Shown piece by piece: positions 12,660 to 20,854 of a stretch of 64,000 bases of DNA; position 1 is the stretch's first letter; the number at the start of each line of letters is the position of its first letter. Origin of the DNA: an uncultured Clostridia bacterium. Lineage in GTDB: Bacteria; Bacillota; Clostridia; Christensenellales; UBA1242. The stretch covers positions 186,001 to 250,000 of the forward strand of contig CAKVGK010000002.1 of assembly GCA_934747385.1 (NCBI GenBank). The letters are read 5' to 3'. A program made the translations under genes and the position numbers. The notes beneath the pieces were generated by a model. The model searched no databases. It was not told the DNA's origin and saw nothing but the letters and a program-made list of their open reading frames with translations.

Positions 12660-13154
12660 ATGAATTTGTTAGAAATTGGCAAGATAGTACGCCCTCATGG
12701 CATAAAAGGGTCGGTTAAGGTGCAAAAATACCTTGACGCAGATTTTTCAAAATTTTCAAAAATCTATATTGGACAAAAAATGTTGCCAGCAGAAATTAAG
12801 GTTGTTACATGCTTAAATAATGACGCATGTGCTTTAACAATTGACTTAATTAAAGACTGCGAGAGTGCTGAAAAATTTAGAAATCAATCAATTTATATAG
12901 ACCGAGCTGAATATGCCGAATTTGAAGACAAAGTGTACTTAAGCGACTTAATCAACAAGCCAGTTTTAAGCACAAAAGGTGAAGAACTTGGCAAAATGAT
13001 TGATTTTGAAGACTATGGCGCAAGCACAATTTTAACAATCAAGTGTGGGGCGGTGAGTTATCAACTGCCTTTTGTTGAGACAATAATTTCTTATAACAAA
13101 GAATTGGACGCTTTTGTTTGTGATGAGCAGACATTTAAGGACGTGCGCATATGA
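12660..13154 (+). CDS. rimM: Ribosome maturation factor RimM
   Basis: This 164-residue assembly factor helps mature the 30S head and contacts S19. It opens with the family motif EIGKIVRPHGIKGSVKV, has the inter-domain VYLSDLI segment and a C-terminal PRC-barrel (GKMIDFEDYGASTILTIK ... LPFVETII). The start follows AAAGGAAG and a consensus promoter. Its TGA overlaps the trmD ATG by 4 bases (ATGA), giving translational coupling. Confidence 0.95.
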   Translation: MNLLEIGKIVRPHGIKGSVKVQKYLDADFSKFSKIYIGQKMLPAEIKVVTCLNNDACALTIDLIKDCESAEKFRNQSIYIDRAEYAEFEDKVYLSDLINKPVLSTKGEELGKMIDFEDYGASTILTIKCGAVSYQLPFVETIISYNKELDAFVCDEQTFKDVRI

Positions 13155-13891
13155 AAATTGACATTCTAACTTTGTTTCCAGAAATGTTTGCACCATTAAA
13201 GGAAAGCATAATCAAGCGAGCAGTTGAAGATGGAAAAATTGAAATCGGCATAACAAACATTCGCGATTTTGCGCTTCCACCACATTATAAATGTGATGAC
13301 ATGCCTTTTGGTGGTGGTGCGGGCATGGTTATGATGTGCGAACCACTTTTTAAAGCAATTGAGGCTGTCAAAACTGACAACAGCGCAATATTTTACATGT
13401 CACCACGCGGCAAGGTTTTTAACCAATGTTTGGCACGTGAATTTGCAAAATTTAGCCACATAATTTTGATTTGTGGGCATTATGAAGGTATTGACCAACG
13501 AGTATTGGACTATTTCAACATTAAAGAGCTTTCAATTGGCGATTTTGTGCTCACAGGTGGCGAGTTGCCTGCAATGGTGGTTGCAGATGCGGTCATCCGC
13601 TTGTTGCCAGGTGTGATAAGCAAGGATAGCACAGTTGAGGAAAGTTTTAGTGAAATTCAACACGAAACAATCACAAAAAATGCAAAAGGCAAAAAGGAAA
13701 AAAACACACAAAATTTAACTTTGCTTGAATACAATCAATACACTCGACCAGCAGAGTTTCGTGGGCTTAAAGTGCCAGAAGTGCTGCTATCTGGCAATCA
13801 TAAAAAAATAGAAGAATATAGGCACAATCAAGCGATTGAACTAACAAAACAAAATCGCCCAGATTTGCTTAAAAATAATTTACAGGAGTAA
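13151..13891 (+). CDS. trmD: tRNA (guanine-N1)-methyltransferase TrmD
   Basis: SpoU-TrmD (trefoil-knot) methyltransferase that makes m1G37 in tRNAs to prevent frameshifting. The 246-residue chain shows MKIDILTLFPEMF, RDFA...YKCDDMPFGGGAGMVM, and the knot with CGHYEGIDQRV and ELSIGDFVLTGGELPAM. The C-terminal domain has ARGVPEVLLSGNH-like KVPEVLLSGNH. It is coupled to rimM by overlap. rplS, the usual next gene, is displaced about 3.3 kb downstream. Confidence 0.97.
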   Translation: MKIDILTLFPEMFAPLKESIIKRAVEDGKIEIGITNIRDFALPPHYKCDDMPFGGGAGMVMMCEPLFKAIEAVKTDNSAIFYMSPRGKVFNQCLAREFAKFSHIILICGHYEGIDQRVLDYFNIKELSIGDFVLTGGELPAMVVADAVIRLLPGVISKDSTVEESFSEIQHETITKNAKGKKEKNTQNLTLLEYNQYTRPAEFRGLKVPEVLLSGNHKKIEEYRHNQAIELTKQNRPDLLKNNLQE

Positions 13892-13893
13892 TT

Positions 13894-14424
13894 ATGAAAA
13901 CAAAAACCATTAATCAAAACAATGTTCAACTTAATCAAGTTGATGACACCATAACAAGGGTTAAAGCATTTGTTTTTAATGGAGATTATTTGTATTTGGA
14001 CAAAATTGACTGGGGTTATATGTTGCCTGGCGGTCATGTTGAAAACAATGAAGATTTTGACCTTGCTTTGGTGCGTGAAGTGGAAGAGGAAACTGGCATA
14101 AAATTGGACAAATCTGATTCCATCGAAAGATTTTATGTAACAGAAAAGTTTACAAAAAACTATAAAGACACAGGCAGAAACAGACTTAATAGAATAGTTT
14201 ACTATATTGTAAAAACAAACAAAACACCAAATTTAAACAATATTAATTTAACACAAGATGAACGAGAACACGATTTGAAAGTGTTTAAAATACATAAAAC
14301 AGAATTTGAAAATACATTAAACGATTTAATCAAAAATGAAGTGAATGAAGGATTTACAGTTATTGCAAAAGAAATGTTGGAAGCATACAGTGTGTTAAAA
14401 CAACAAGCAAATCTCAATGTTTAA
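13894..14424 (+). CDS. Nudix hydrolase
   Basis: The 176-residue protein has an intact Nudix box, from G of GHVENNE through REVEEETGI (Gx5Ex7REUxEExGU), preceded by MLPGG, so it should cleave a nucleoside-diphosphate-linked compound with Mg2+. Substrate cannot be deduced. It starts 2 bp after the trmD stop behind CAGGAG and is followed by rbgA 17 bp later, so it is an insertion in the trmD-rbgA transcription unit. Confidence 0.9.
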   Translation: MKTKTINQNNVQLNQVDDTITRVKAFVFNGDYLYLDKIDWGYMLPGGHVENNEDFDLALVREVEEETGIKLDKSDSIERFYVTEKFTKNYKDTGRNRLNRIVYYIVKTNKTPNLNNINLTQDEREHDLKVFKIHKTEFENTLNDLIKNEVNEGFTVIAKEMLEAYSVLKQQANLNV

Positions 14425-14441
14425 AAAGTAAAGGAGAATAT

Positions 14442-15275
14442 ATGATAAATTGGTTTCCAGGGCATATGAACAAAACATTAAAGCAAATGCAGGCAGACAG
14501 CCGTCTTTGCGATTGTTTTGTTTACATTTTGGATGCTCGTTGCCCAAAAAGTTGCATCAATCCAGAATTTGTTAAAATCATTAAGGACAAACCAATTATC
14601 TATGTTTTAAACAAGGCAGACTTGGTTGCAAATGCTGACATTGACCGTTTTAAACAATATTTTAACAGTCAGGGCAACGAATGTGTTAGTTTAAATGCAA
14701 CTGTAAGCGGAAATGCAAAAATTATAATCAATGCAATAAAAAAAGTTTTTAAAACCAAATTGGAACAAAACAAAGCACGTGGGGTTAACTTTATCACTCG
14801 TGCAATGGTGTTGGGCGTGCCAAATAGCGGAAAATCAACCATTGTTAACAACCTTTGCGGGCAAGGCAGGGCGGTAACAGGCAACAAAGCGGGTGTTACC
14901 CGCAGCAAGCAATGGATTAAGGTTGACGCAAACATTGAGTTTATGGACACACCGGGCGTGCTTCTTCCAAATTTTGATAATGAGCAGTATGCTTATAACC
15001 TCGCTTTTGTTGGCTCAGTGCGTGACGACGTGCTTAACATTATTGACGTGTCTTCCAGGCTTATAGGCAGATTAATACAAATCAATCCAAGTATTTTGCA
15101 ATCAAAATATGGTGTAGATATATCTAATTATACACATGATATAGAATTACTTGAACGTGTTGGCAAAAAACGCGGTTGTATGATTAAAGGTGGCGAAATT
15201 GACTTGGAGCGCACTGCAAAAATTCTACTAACTGACTTCCGCGCTGGCAAACTTGGCAAAATTTGTTTGGAGTAA
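14442..15275 (+). CDS. rbgA: Ribosome biogenesis GTPase RbgA (YlqF)
   Basis: This circularly permuted GTPase is needed for late 50S assembly in Bacillus. The 277-residue protein begins MINWFPGHMNKTLKQM. The permuted order is visible: G4 NKAD first (near residue 60), then G1 GVPNSGKST, then G3 DTPG. The C-terminal segment (LERTAKILLTDFRAGKLGKI) is the family's RNA-contact tail. The start follows AAAGGAG. It sits in the usual trmD-rbgA-rnhB neighbourhood and its stop is 2 bp from the next start. Confidence 0.95.
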   Translation: MINWFPGHMNKTLKQMQADSRLCDCFVYILDARCPKSCINPEFVKIIKDKPIIYVLNKADLVANADIDRFKQYFNSQGNECVSLNATVSGNAKIIINAIKKVFKTKLEQNKARGVNFITRAMVLGVPNSGKSTIVNNLCGQGRAVTGNKAGVTRSKQWIKVDANIEFMDTPGVLLPNFDNEQYAYNLAFVGSVRDDVLNIIDVSSRLIGRLIQINPSILQSKYGVDISNYTHDIELLERVGKKRGCMIKGGEIDLERTAKILLTDFRAGKLGKICLE

Positions 15276-15277
15276 TT

Positions 15278-16023
15278 ATGGACTTTAAACTTCAACAAAA
15301 AACCATTGAATGTTCAGCCGAAATAATTTATGAATTTGCTTTTGAAAACAAGAATGTTAATAAAAATTTGCTTGAATATTTTTCAATTAATGTCGACGAT
15401 TTTAAAAACGCCAACAGCAAGGGTAAATTGCAAATAATTAAAGAAGCAACTAAAAGTTTGTATGACAAAAATGCAATTCTTTTTAAGCAAAAGCAGGCAG
15501 AAATCGACCAATTATTAACTAAAAGACAAAAAGAAATTGAAAAAATTCTTTCTCAAACTTTCAATTTATTAATCAATAAAACCATTAAGGTTTATTTGGG
15601 GGTTTGCCCAATTTGTCCAAGATATTTAAGTGATTTTTCGTTTGATATTTGCATTTTTGAAAGCAATGAGGGCATTTTGCAAACAATCATTCACGAATTA
15701 ATTCATTTTTATTGGTTTGCCAAAATGGAAAACATGGGCTATAAATTATCAGCACAGGACAAAGAATGTCCAAGCCTCCCATGGCTGATTACGGAAATTG
15801 TTGTTGACAGCATTTTTAAAAACACGAATTTAAAGCGTTTTTGTTCAATCAAGAACCCGCATATCATGTTTTTTATTCAGCAACAATAAATGGTCAAAAC
15901 CTGATTGAGAGTTTTAACAATATGTTTGCTGCAAGCCAAAACATTGAGGAATTTATTTCAGCAACTATGGAATTTATGGAAGAAAACAAAACTGAATTAG
16001 CAAATTTAAAAATAAACTTTTAA
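15278..16023 (+). pseudogene. Frameshifted HELIH-motif protein, possible metallopeptidase
   Basis: The reading frame from ATG 15278 runs to a TAA at 15887-15889, but the -1 frame continues without break from about 15841 (FNQEPAYHVFYSATINGQNL) to TAA 16021-16023. A T5 tract at about 15838-15842 is the likely site: one more T would give an uninterrupted 248-residue protein. The protein has a charged helical N-terminus, a CPICP motif (about residues 110-114) and HELIH at 139-143, a zincin-like zinc site, with a possible glutamate ligand in LITEIVVDSIF. I do not recognise the family. The shift could be real decay, phase variation at the T-run, or a sequencing error. Confidence 0.7.
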
Positions 16024-16037
16024 ACAAGAGGCGGGAA

Positions 16038-16688
16038 ATGATAAACACTAAAGAGATTTTTGAATACGACAAGCAATTTTTAACAGACAATGTCAAATAC
16101 ATTGCAGGCATAGACGAAGTGGGGCGCGGACCATTGGCTGGTCCGGTTGTAACCGCTTGCGTTGTTATGCCATACGACGAAATGATTGATGGCGTGTTTG
16201 ATAGCAAAAAAGTTTCGGCAAAAAACCGTGCCAAACTTTATAACCAAATCTTAAACAAGGCAATCTCAGTTTCCGTCAGTTTGGCAGACAATTTGCGCAT
16301 TGATGAAATCAATATTTTAAACGCAACAAAAGAGTGCATGGCAGATTGTTTTGTTCACAGCAAAGTCAAGCCAGATTTATTGCTTGTTGACGCGGTAAAA
16401 CTTAACATTTGTGAGAACGAAAAACCTATAATTAAGGGTGACGCCACAAGTTACGCAATCGCTTGCGCAAGTATTGTTGCCAAGGTTTATCGAGATAAAT
16501 TGATGGTGGAGTATGCAAAGAAATATCCAAATTACGATTTTGAGCATAATGTTGGCTATGGCACAAAAAAACATATAGAAGCAATCAAACAAAATGGAAT
16601 AACACCAATTCACAGATTGAGTTTTTTAAGCAACATTATAGGAGAAAATGAGTGCAAAAGAATACGTATGGAAAGATTGGCGAAATAA
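16038..16688 (+). CDS. rnhB: Ribonuclease HII
   Basis: This enzyme removes ribonucleotides and RNA primers from DNA. The 216-residue protein has the catalytic block AGIDEVGRGPLAGPVVTACV (first Asp-Glu pair), DSKKVSAKNR, LLVDAVK and the ASIVAKVYRD segment with the last carboxylate. A GYGTKKHIEAIKQNGITPIH stretch closes the family signature. The start follows GAGGCGGGAA. It overlaps yraN by 37 bases and follows rbgA and the HELIH gene, as in the Bacillus rbgA-rnhB pair. Confidence 0.96.
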   Translation: MINTKEIFEYDKQFLTDNVKYIAGIDEVGRGPLAGPVVTACVVMPYDEMIDGVFDSKKVSAKNRAKLYNQILNKAISVSVSLADNLRIDEINILNATKECMADCFVHSKVKPDLLLVDAVKLNICENEKPIIKGDATSYAIACASIVAKVYRDKLMVEYAKKYPNYDFEHNVGYGTKKHIEAIKQNGITPIHRLSFLSNIIGENECKRIRMERLAK

Positions 16689-17002
16689 TTGCCACAAATT
16701 ATTTAAAGCAAAAAGGCTACAAAATTATTGCCAACAATTATAAAAACAAGATTGGCGAAATTGACATAATTGCTCGAGATGGCGATTGTTTAGTTTTTGT
16801 TGAAGTTAAAGCCCGCCAGTCACGCGCATTTGGTGACCCCGCTGAAGCCGTAAACTTTTACAAACAACAAAAAATTCGCAATGTTGCAACGCTATATTTA
16901 AAACAACACAACATGCTGGAAATTAATTGCAGATTTGACGTGTTGTCTATTTTAGGGCAGCAAACTGACGCGGAAATTCGCCACATAGAAAATGCGTTCT
17001 AG
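16652..17002 (+). CDS. yraN: YraN family (UPF0102) nuclease-like protein
   Basis: The 116-residue protein shows the restriction-endonuclease-like core of the YraN family: GKIGEIIATNYLKQKGYKI, then IGEIDIIARDGDCLVFVEVK with the D...ExK catalytic-type residues. Biological role is not established. A GTG start at 16652, spaced 7 bases from an AGGAG, is chosen over the out-of-frame ATG at 16648. It lies inside the 3' end of rnhB. An imperfect AAACAA/TTGTTT repeat downstream may act as a weak terminator. Confidence 0.9.
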   Translation: MQKNTYGKIGEIIATNYLKQKGYKIIANNYKNKIGEIDIIARDGDCLVFVEVKARQSRAFGDPAEAVNFYKQQKIRNVATLYLKQHNMLEINCRFDVLSILGQQTDAEIRHIENAF

Positions 17003-17118
17003 GGAAAAAATATGTTTACTTGCAAAACAAATCATATTGTTTTTTGTTTAGTTTGATAAATGTTTTCACCAGAAAAAAACAAGTTTTAACATAAATTTAA
17101 TAAATTTGTAAAAAACAC

Positions 17119-17147
17119 TTGCAAGTTTATTTTTTTTGTGTTAATAT
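17119..17147 (+). promoter_or_regulatory. rplS promoter
   Basis: TTGCAA (17119-17124), 17-bp spacer, TAATAT (17142-17147). Confidence 0.75.
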
Positions 17148-17153
17148 AAAAAA

Positions 17154-17208
17154 GTTGTTGACGGTCCACTACCGACCAAGGCAAGAACGTCAAATTTAGG
17201 AGGTAACA
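17154..17208 (+). promoter_or_regulatory. rplS leader, candidate L19 autoregulatory RNA
   Basis: The 5' untranslated segment of about 55 bases contains GGTC-CACTACC-GACC, a small hairpin, and ends at TTTAGGAGG. L19 leaders that feed back on rplS are known in Firmicutes, but I cannot confirm a match to that structure by eye. Confidence 0.4.
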
Positions 17209-17553
17209 ATGAACATTATCGACCAAATCGAGAAAGAGCAATTACGCAATGACATCACTCCTTTCAATATTGGTGACACTGTACGTGTAAACGTAAAAGT
17301 CAAAGAGGGTGACAAGGAACGTATTCAAGCATACGAAGGCGTTGTAATTGCAAAAAAAGGCACAGGCGTGCGTGAAACATTCACAGTTCGTCGCGTATCT
17401 TTTGGCATTGGTGTTGAAAGAACTTTCCCACTTCACAGCCCACGCATTGACAAAATCGTGGTAACAAGAAAGGCAAAAGTTCGCCGTGCTAAAATCTATT
17501 ACATTAGAGATCTTTCAGGTAAAGCCGCAAAAGTTAAAGAAGACAAGAAGTAA
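17209..17553 (+). CDS. rplS: 50S ribosomal protein L19
   Basis: The 114-residue basic protein lies at the 30S-50S interface. It shows [52 protein letters not shown] and [17 protein letters not shown], all signature L19 segments. It has a strong AGGAGG site and stands alone with its own promoter, leader and terminator. It is separated from trmD, its neighbour in most bacteria, by five genes. Confidence 0.97.
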   Translation: MNIIDQIEKEQLRNDITPFNIGDTVRVNVKVKEGDKERIQAYEGVVIAKKGTGVRETFTVRRVSFGIGVERTFPLHSPRIDKIVVTRKAKVRRAKIYYIRDLSGKAAKVKEDKK

Positions 17554-17569
17554 TCTGTCTTCTTTTTTT
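17536..17569 (+). terminator. rplS terminator overlapping the gene end
   Basis: AAAGAAGACA (inside the last codons of rplS) pairs with TGTCTTCTTT over 10 bp, followed by a T-run. The stop codon is in the loop. Confidence 0.88.
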
Positions 17570-17643
17570 GCATTTATTTGAAATTTGTGGAGTAATGGAT
17601 TGCTCTTATTGTATAATGTTTGTTCATATAAAAGGAGAAAAAT

Positions 17644-18141
17644 ATGGATATTAAAATTTCAAACGAAAACGCAAAATTTAAAGTGAGGGTGGCAGGAATG
17701 ATTATTCATAACAACAAGTTGCTTGTTTGCCAAATTATGAACAATCAGTTTTATTGCTTGCCGGGTGGACATTGCCATTTGTACGAAACCAGCCCTAACG
17801 CCATGTTGCGTGAAACTAAGGAAGAAACTGGTTTGGACGTAAAAATTGAAGAATTGACTGCTTTTATTGAAAATTTGTTCACTTCCAAAAAAGGTGAAAA
17901 ATTTCACGAACTCTGCTATATTTACAGGCTAACACCAAAGAATTTGCCAAAAGATAAGGCAAAAGATTGGGAGGTTGATGAACTTGATGAAGGCGAATAT
18001 GTAAATTTGAAGTTTAAATGGGTGGACATTGACAAACTGAATGATTTTGACATTCGCCCAGTTGCAATCAAACAAATAATCAACAAGAAAGGCATCAACC
18101 ATATTCAAATAATTGACAACCAAGTTGAATTTTTGAACTAA
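17644..18141 (+). CDS. Nudix hydrolase
   Basis: The 165-residue protein has the full Nudix box GHCHLYE ... RETKEETGL behind CLPGG, with a short N-terminal beta segment (VAGMIIHNNKLLVCQI). It should hydrolyse a nucleoside-diphosphate-linked substrate, but specificity is not visible. It starts after AAAGGAG and is monocistronic. A TATAAT lies at 17612-17617 without a convincing -35. It is not closely similar to the Nudix protein at 13894 outside the box, so the two are not a recent duplication. Confidence 0.9.
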   Translation: MDIKISNENAKFKVRVAGMIIHNNKLLVCQIMNNQFYCLPGGHCHLYETSPNAMLRETKEETGLDVKIEELTAFIENLFTSKKGEKFHELCYIYRLTPKNLPKDKAKDWEVDELDEGEYVNLKFKWVDIDKLNDFDIRPVAIKQIINKKGINHIQIIDNQVEFLN

Positions 18142-18186
18142 AATATGGAATATTGTACAAATTAAAACATTTGTTCGACTTTTTAA

Positions 18187-18216
18187 TTGACAATATTTGT
18201 CAGAATTTGGTATTAT
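18187..18216 (+). promoter_or_regulatory. comM promoter with palindrome
   Basis: TTGACA (18187-18192), 18-bp spacer, TATTAT (18211-18216). A perfect palindrome TGACAA-TAT-TTGTCA (18188-18202) covers the -35 box and could be a repressor site. Confidence 0.65.
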
Positions 18217-18237
18217 ACCTGTTGTTAGAGGTGAGTA

Positions 18238-19770
18238 ATGCTTGCAAAAATATGTTCATTTGGATTAAATGGAATAACCGGATATCCAGTTGAAATAGAG
18301 TTAGATATAAACGCAGGTTTGCCAAGTTACGACGTGGTTGGCTTGGCTGATACTGCAATAAAAGAGAGCAAAGAACGGGTAAAATCTGCAATAAAAAACA
18401 GTACTTATAACTACCCAATAAACAAAGTTATAATTAATCTTGCGCCAGCAGACACAAAAAAGGAAGGAAGTATGTATGACCTTCCTATTGCTTTAGCAAT
18501 GTTGATTGCTCAGGAGATTTTGCCTCAAAAATCAGTTTTGGGTTATGTTGTGCTTGGAGAATTGAGCTTAAACGGTGAAATTCGCAAATTAAATGGCATT
18601 TTGCCAATGCTTATCAGCGCCAAACAAATGGGCTATAACAAATTCATTATTCCAGCGGAAAATATCATTGAAGCCTCATTTATTGACGGAATTGAGGTCT
18701 ACCCAGTTAAAACTCTTAAACAAACCGTTCAATTTTTTACAGGTGAAATCACTCTTTTGCCAGCCGAAAACAAAACTTTTGAAAGTGTGCTAAAACAGCA
18801 TCATTTCTCACACGATTTTGCTTATGTCAAAGGGCAGGCTAGTGCCAAGCGAGCAATGGAAATTGCCGCAGCAGGAGGTCATAATATTTTGCTTATAGGC
18901 CCGCCAGGTGCAGGCAAAACTATGCTTGCAAAATGTTTCCCTTCTATATTGCCAGACCTTACTTTTGAAGAAAGTTTGGAAGTGACCAAAATTCACAGCG
19001 TGGCAGGAATGTTAGATCCAAACAAAGGCATTGTTGTTGAACGTCCTTTTCGTAGCCCACACCACACTGCAACGTTGATAGCACTCACTGGTGGCGGCAC
19101 AAAAGCAAAGCCGGGTGAAATCAGTTTGGCACACAATGGAGTGTTGTTTTTGGATGAAATGCCAGAATATAATCGTAACACAATTGAAACCCTTCGCCAG
19201 CCAATGGAAGATGGATACATAACAGTTGCCAGAAATGCACTTACTGTGCAATACCCAGCCAATTTTACGCTTGTTGCAAGCATGAACCCTTGTCCTTGCG
19301 GTTATTATGGCAGCACAACTCACGAATGTAAATGCAGCCCAGCAAGCATACATAAATATTTGTCCAAAATAAGCGGCCCATTGCTTGATAGAATTGACTT
19401 GCACATAGAGGTTGACAGCGTTAATTATGAAGACCTCACCACAGCAAAACTGGAAGAGCCAAGCAGTGAAATTAAAAAAAGAGTTAATGCCGCACGTCAA
19501 ATTCAGTTAAACAGGTTTAAAGATTGTAAAGTTTATTCCAATAGTCAAATGAATGAAAAGGAATTTAAAAAATATTGCGCGCTCAACAAGGAATGCACAG
19601 ATCTTTTGGAACACGCATTTGCTAAGTTGAATTTGTCTGCTCGCGCGTATAACAGAATTTTAAAAGTGGCGCGAACTATTGCAGATTTGGACGGCAAGGA
19701 AAACATAGAAAAAGCACATATTATGGAAGCGATTCAATATCGCTCATTAGATAAGAAGTACACATTTTAA
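18238..19770 (+). CDS. comM: ComM/YifB-type AAA+ ATPase (Mg-chelatase-like)
   Basis: This hexameric AAA+ motor is, in transformable bacteria, a branch-migration helicase that extends recombination of incoming DNA. The 510-residue protein has an N-terminal Lon-S5-like domain (GLPSYDVVGLADTAIKESKE), Walker A GPPGAGKTM, Walker B GVLFLDEMPEY, the zinc-like CPCGYYG ... CKCSP insert, and the C-terminal Mg-chelatase domain (LSARAYNRILKVARTIADL). The start follows AGAGGTGAG. Its TAA shares one base with the ATG of dprA, so both DNA-processing genes are coupled. Confidence 0.94.
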   Translation: MLAKICSFGLNGITGYPVEIELDINAGLPSYDVVGLADTAIKESKERVKSAIKNSTYNYPINKVIINLAPADTKKEGSMYDLPIALAMLIAQEILPQKSVLGYVVLGELSLNGEIRKLNGILPMLISAKQMGYNKFIIPAENIIEASFIDGIEVYPVKTLKQTVQFFTGEITLLPAENKTFESVLKQHHFSHDFAYVKGQASAKRAMEIAAAGGHNILLIGPPGAGKTMLAKCFPSILPDLTFEESLEVTKIHSVAGMLDPNKGIVVERPFRSPHHTATLIALTGGGTKAKPGEISLAHNGVLFLDEMPEYNRNTIETLRQPMEDGYITVARNALTVQYPANFTLVASMNPCPCGYYGSTTHECKCSPASIHKYLSKISGPLLDRIDLHIEVDSVNYEDLTTAKLEEPSSEIKKRVNAARQIQLNRFKDCKVYSNSQMNEKEFKKYCALNKECTDLLEHAFAKLNLSARAYNRILKVARTIADLDGKENIEKAHIMEAIQYRSLDKKYTF

Positions 19771-20846
19771 TGACAATAGACGAAAAAAATATTTTGTGGT
19801 TGGACATGTTTCCAACCCTAAGTTATGTTAAAAAATGGAAGTTGCTTGATATTTTTAGAGGAGTTGATATCAAGTCTTCTTTTTTGCATGAGCCAGAAGT
19901 TGGCAAATTGTTAAACGAACAAGAATTTAACAAAATGAGCCAAAATTTGGACGATTTAACATTCAATGAGCAACTTTACGATTTTAAAAGTGAAGGCATT
20001 GAATTTGTAACGATATATGACGAAAGATACCCATCTCAATTGAAAGAAATTGAAAACCCACCATTGTGCCTATATTGCTTAGGCAATTTGCAGTTATTAA
20101 ACACCAGTTGCATTTCAATTGTGGGCAGCAGAAAGCCAACTGAATACGGCGTTGTTGTAACAAGTGATTATGCAAAAACGTTATCACAAGCTGGACTGAC
20201 AGTGGTTTCTGGCATGGCAATTGGGGTGGACACTTTTGCTCACCATTCAGTTTTGGACAATAATGGCGCAACCATTGCTGTTTTGGCAGGCGGATTCCAC
20301 CACGTTTACCCTGTAACAAACTTTGGCTTGTTTAGAGAACTGAAATCCGACAATTTAGTTATAACAGAAGCAAGTCCAAACACTCAGCCAACGCAATACT
20401 TGTTTCCTTTCCGCAATCGAATAATTGCAGGGCTGAGCATGGCAACAATTGTAACCGAAGCTGCAGAAAAAAGCGGCTCACTTTCAACTTGTAATTACGC
20501 GTGCGAATTTAATCGCAAAGTTTTTGCAGTCCCTGGCAGAATCAACGCACCATACTCAAAAGGGTGCAATATGTTAATCAAGTCGGGCAAAGCAAATATC
20601 ACTCTTGCTCCAAGCGACGTTTTGGAAGAATTGAACATAAAACCACAAAAACAAAAAAATCAAGCCATTCAACTTGACATTAAACAGCAAATTGTTTTAG
20701 ATTATATCAAGTTCGAAAAACGAACTTTTCAAGAAATTGCAGATGAAACCAAACTTTCAGTCAGTGAATTGAATTCCATTTTGCTTGAACTGGAACTTGA
20801 TGGTTTGGTGTATAAACTGGCAAACAACAGTTATATAATGGCATAG
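19770..20846 (+). CDS. dprA: DNA processing protein DprA
   Basis: DprA binds incoming single-stranded DNA and loads RecA in natural transformation. At 358 residues, it shows an N-terminal SAM-like region and the Rossmann core: SIVGSRKPTEYG, VVSGMAIGVDTFAHH, TIAVLAGGFHHVYP, ITEASPNTQPTQYLFPFRNR and AVPGRINAPYSKGCN. A C-terminal winged-helix segment (IVLDYIKFEKRTFQEIADET onward) is present. It overlaps comM by one base and is followed by topA, the common comM-dprA-topA order. Confidence 0.96.
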   Translation: MTIDEKNILWLDMFPTLSYVKKWKLLDIFRGVDIKSSFLHEPEVGKLLNEQEFNKMSQNLDDLTFNEQLYDFKSEGIEFVTIYDERYPSQLKEIENPPLCLYCLGNLQLLNTSCISIVGSRKPTEYGVVVTSDYAKTLSQAGLTVVSGMAIGVDTFAHHSVLDNNGATIAVLAGGFHHVYPVTNFGLFRELKSDNLVITEASPNTQPTQYLFPFRNRIIAGLSMATIVTEAAEKSGSLSTCNYACEFNRKVFAVPGRINAPYSKGCNMLIKSGKANITLAPSDVLEELNIKPQKQKNQAIQLDIKQQIVLDYIKFEKRTFQEIADETKLSVSELNSILLELELDGLVYKLANNSYIMA

Positions 20847-20854
20847 GAGTTTTG

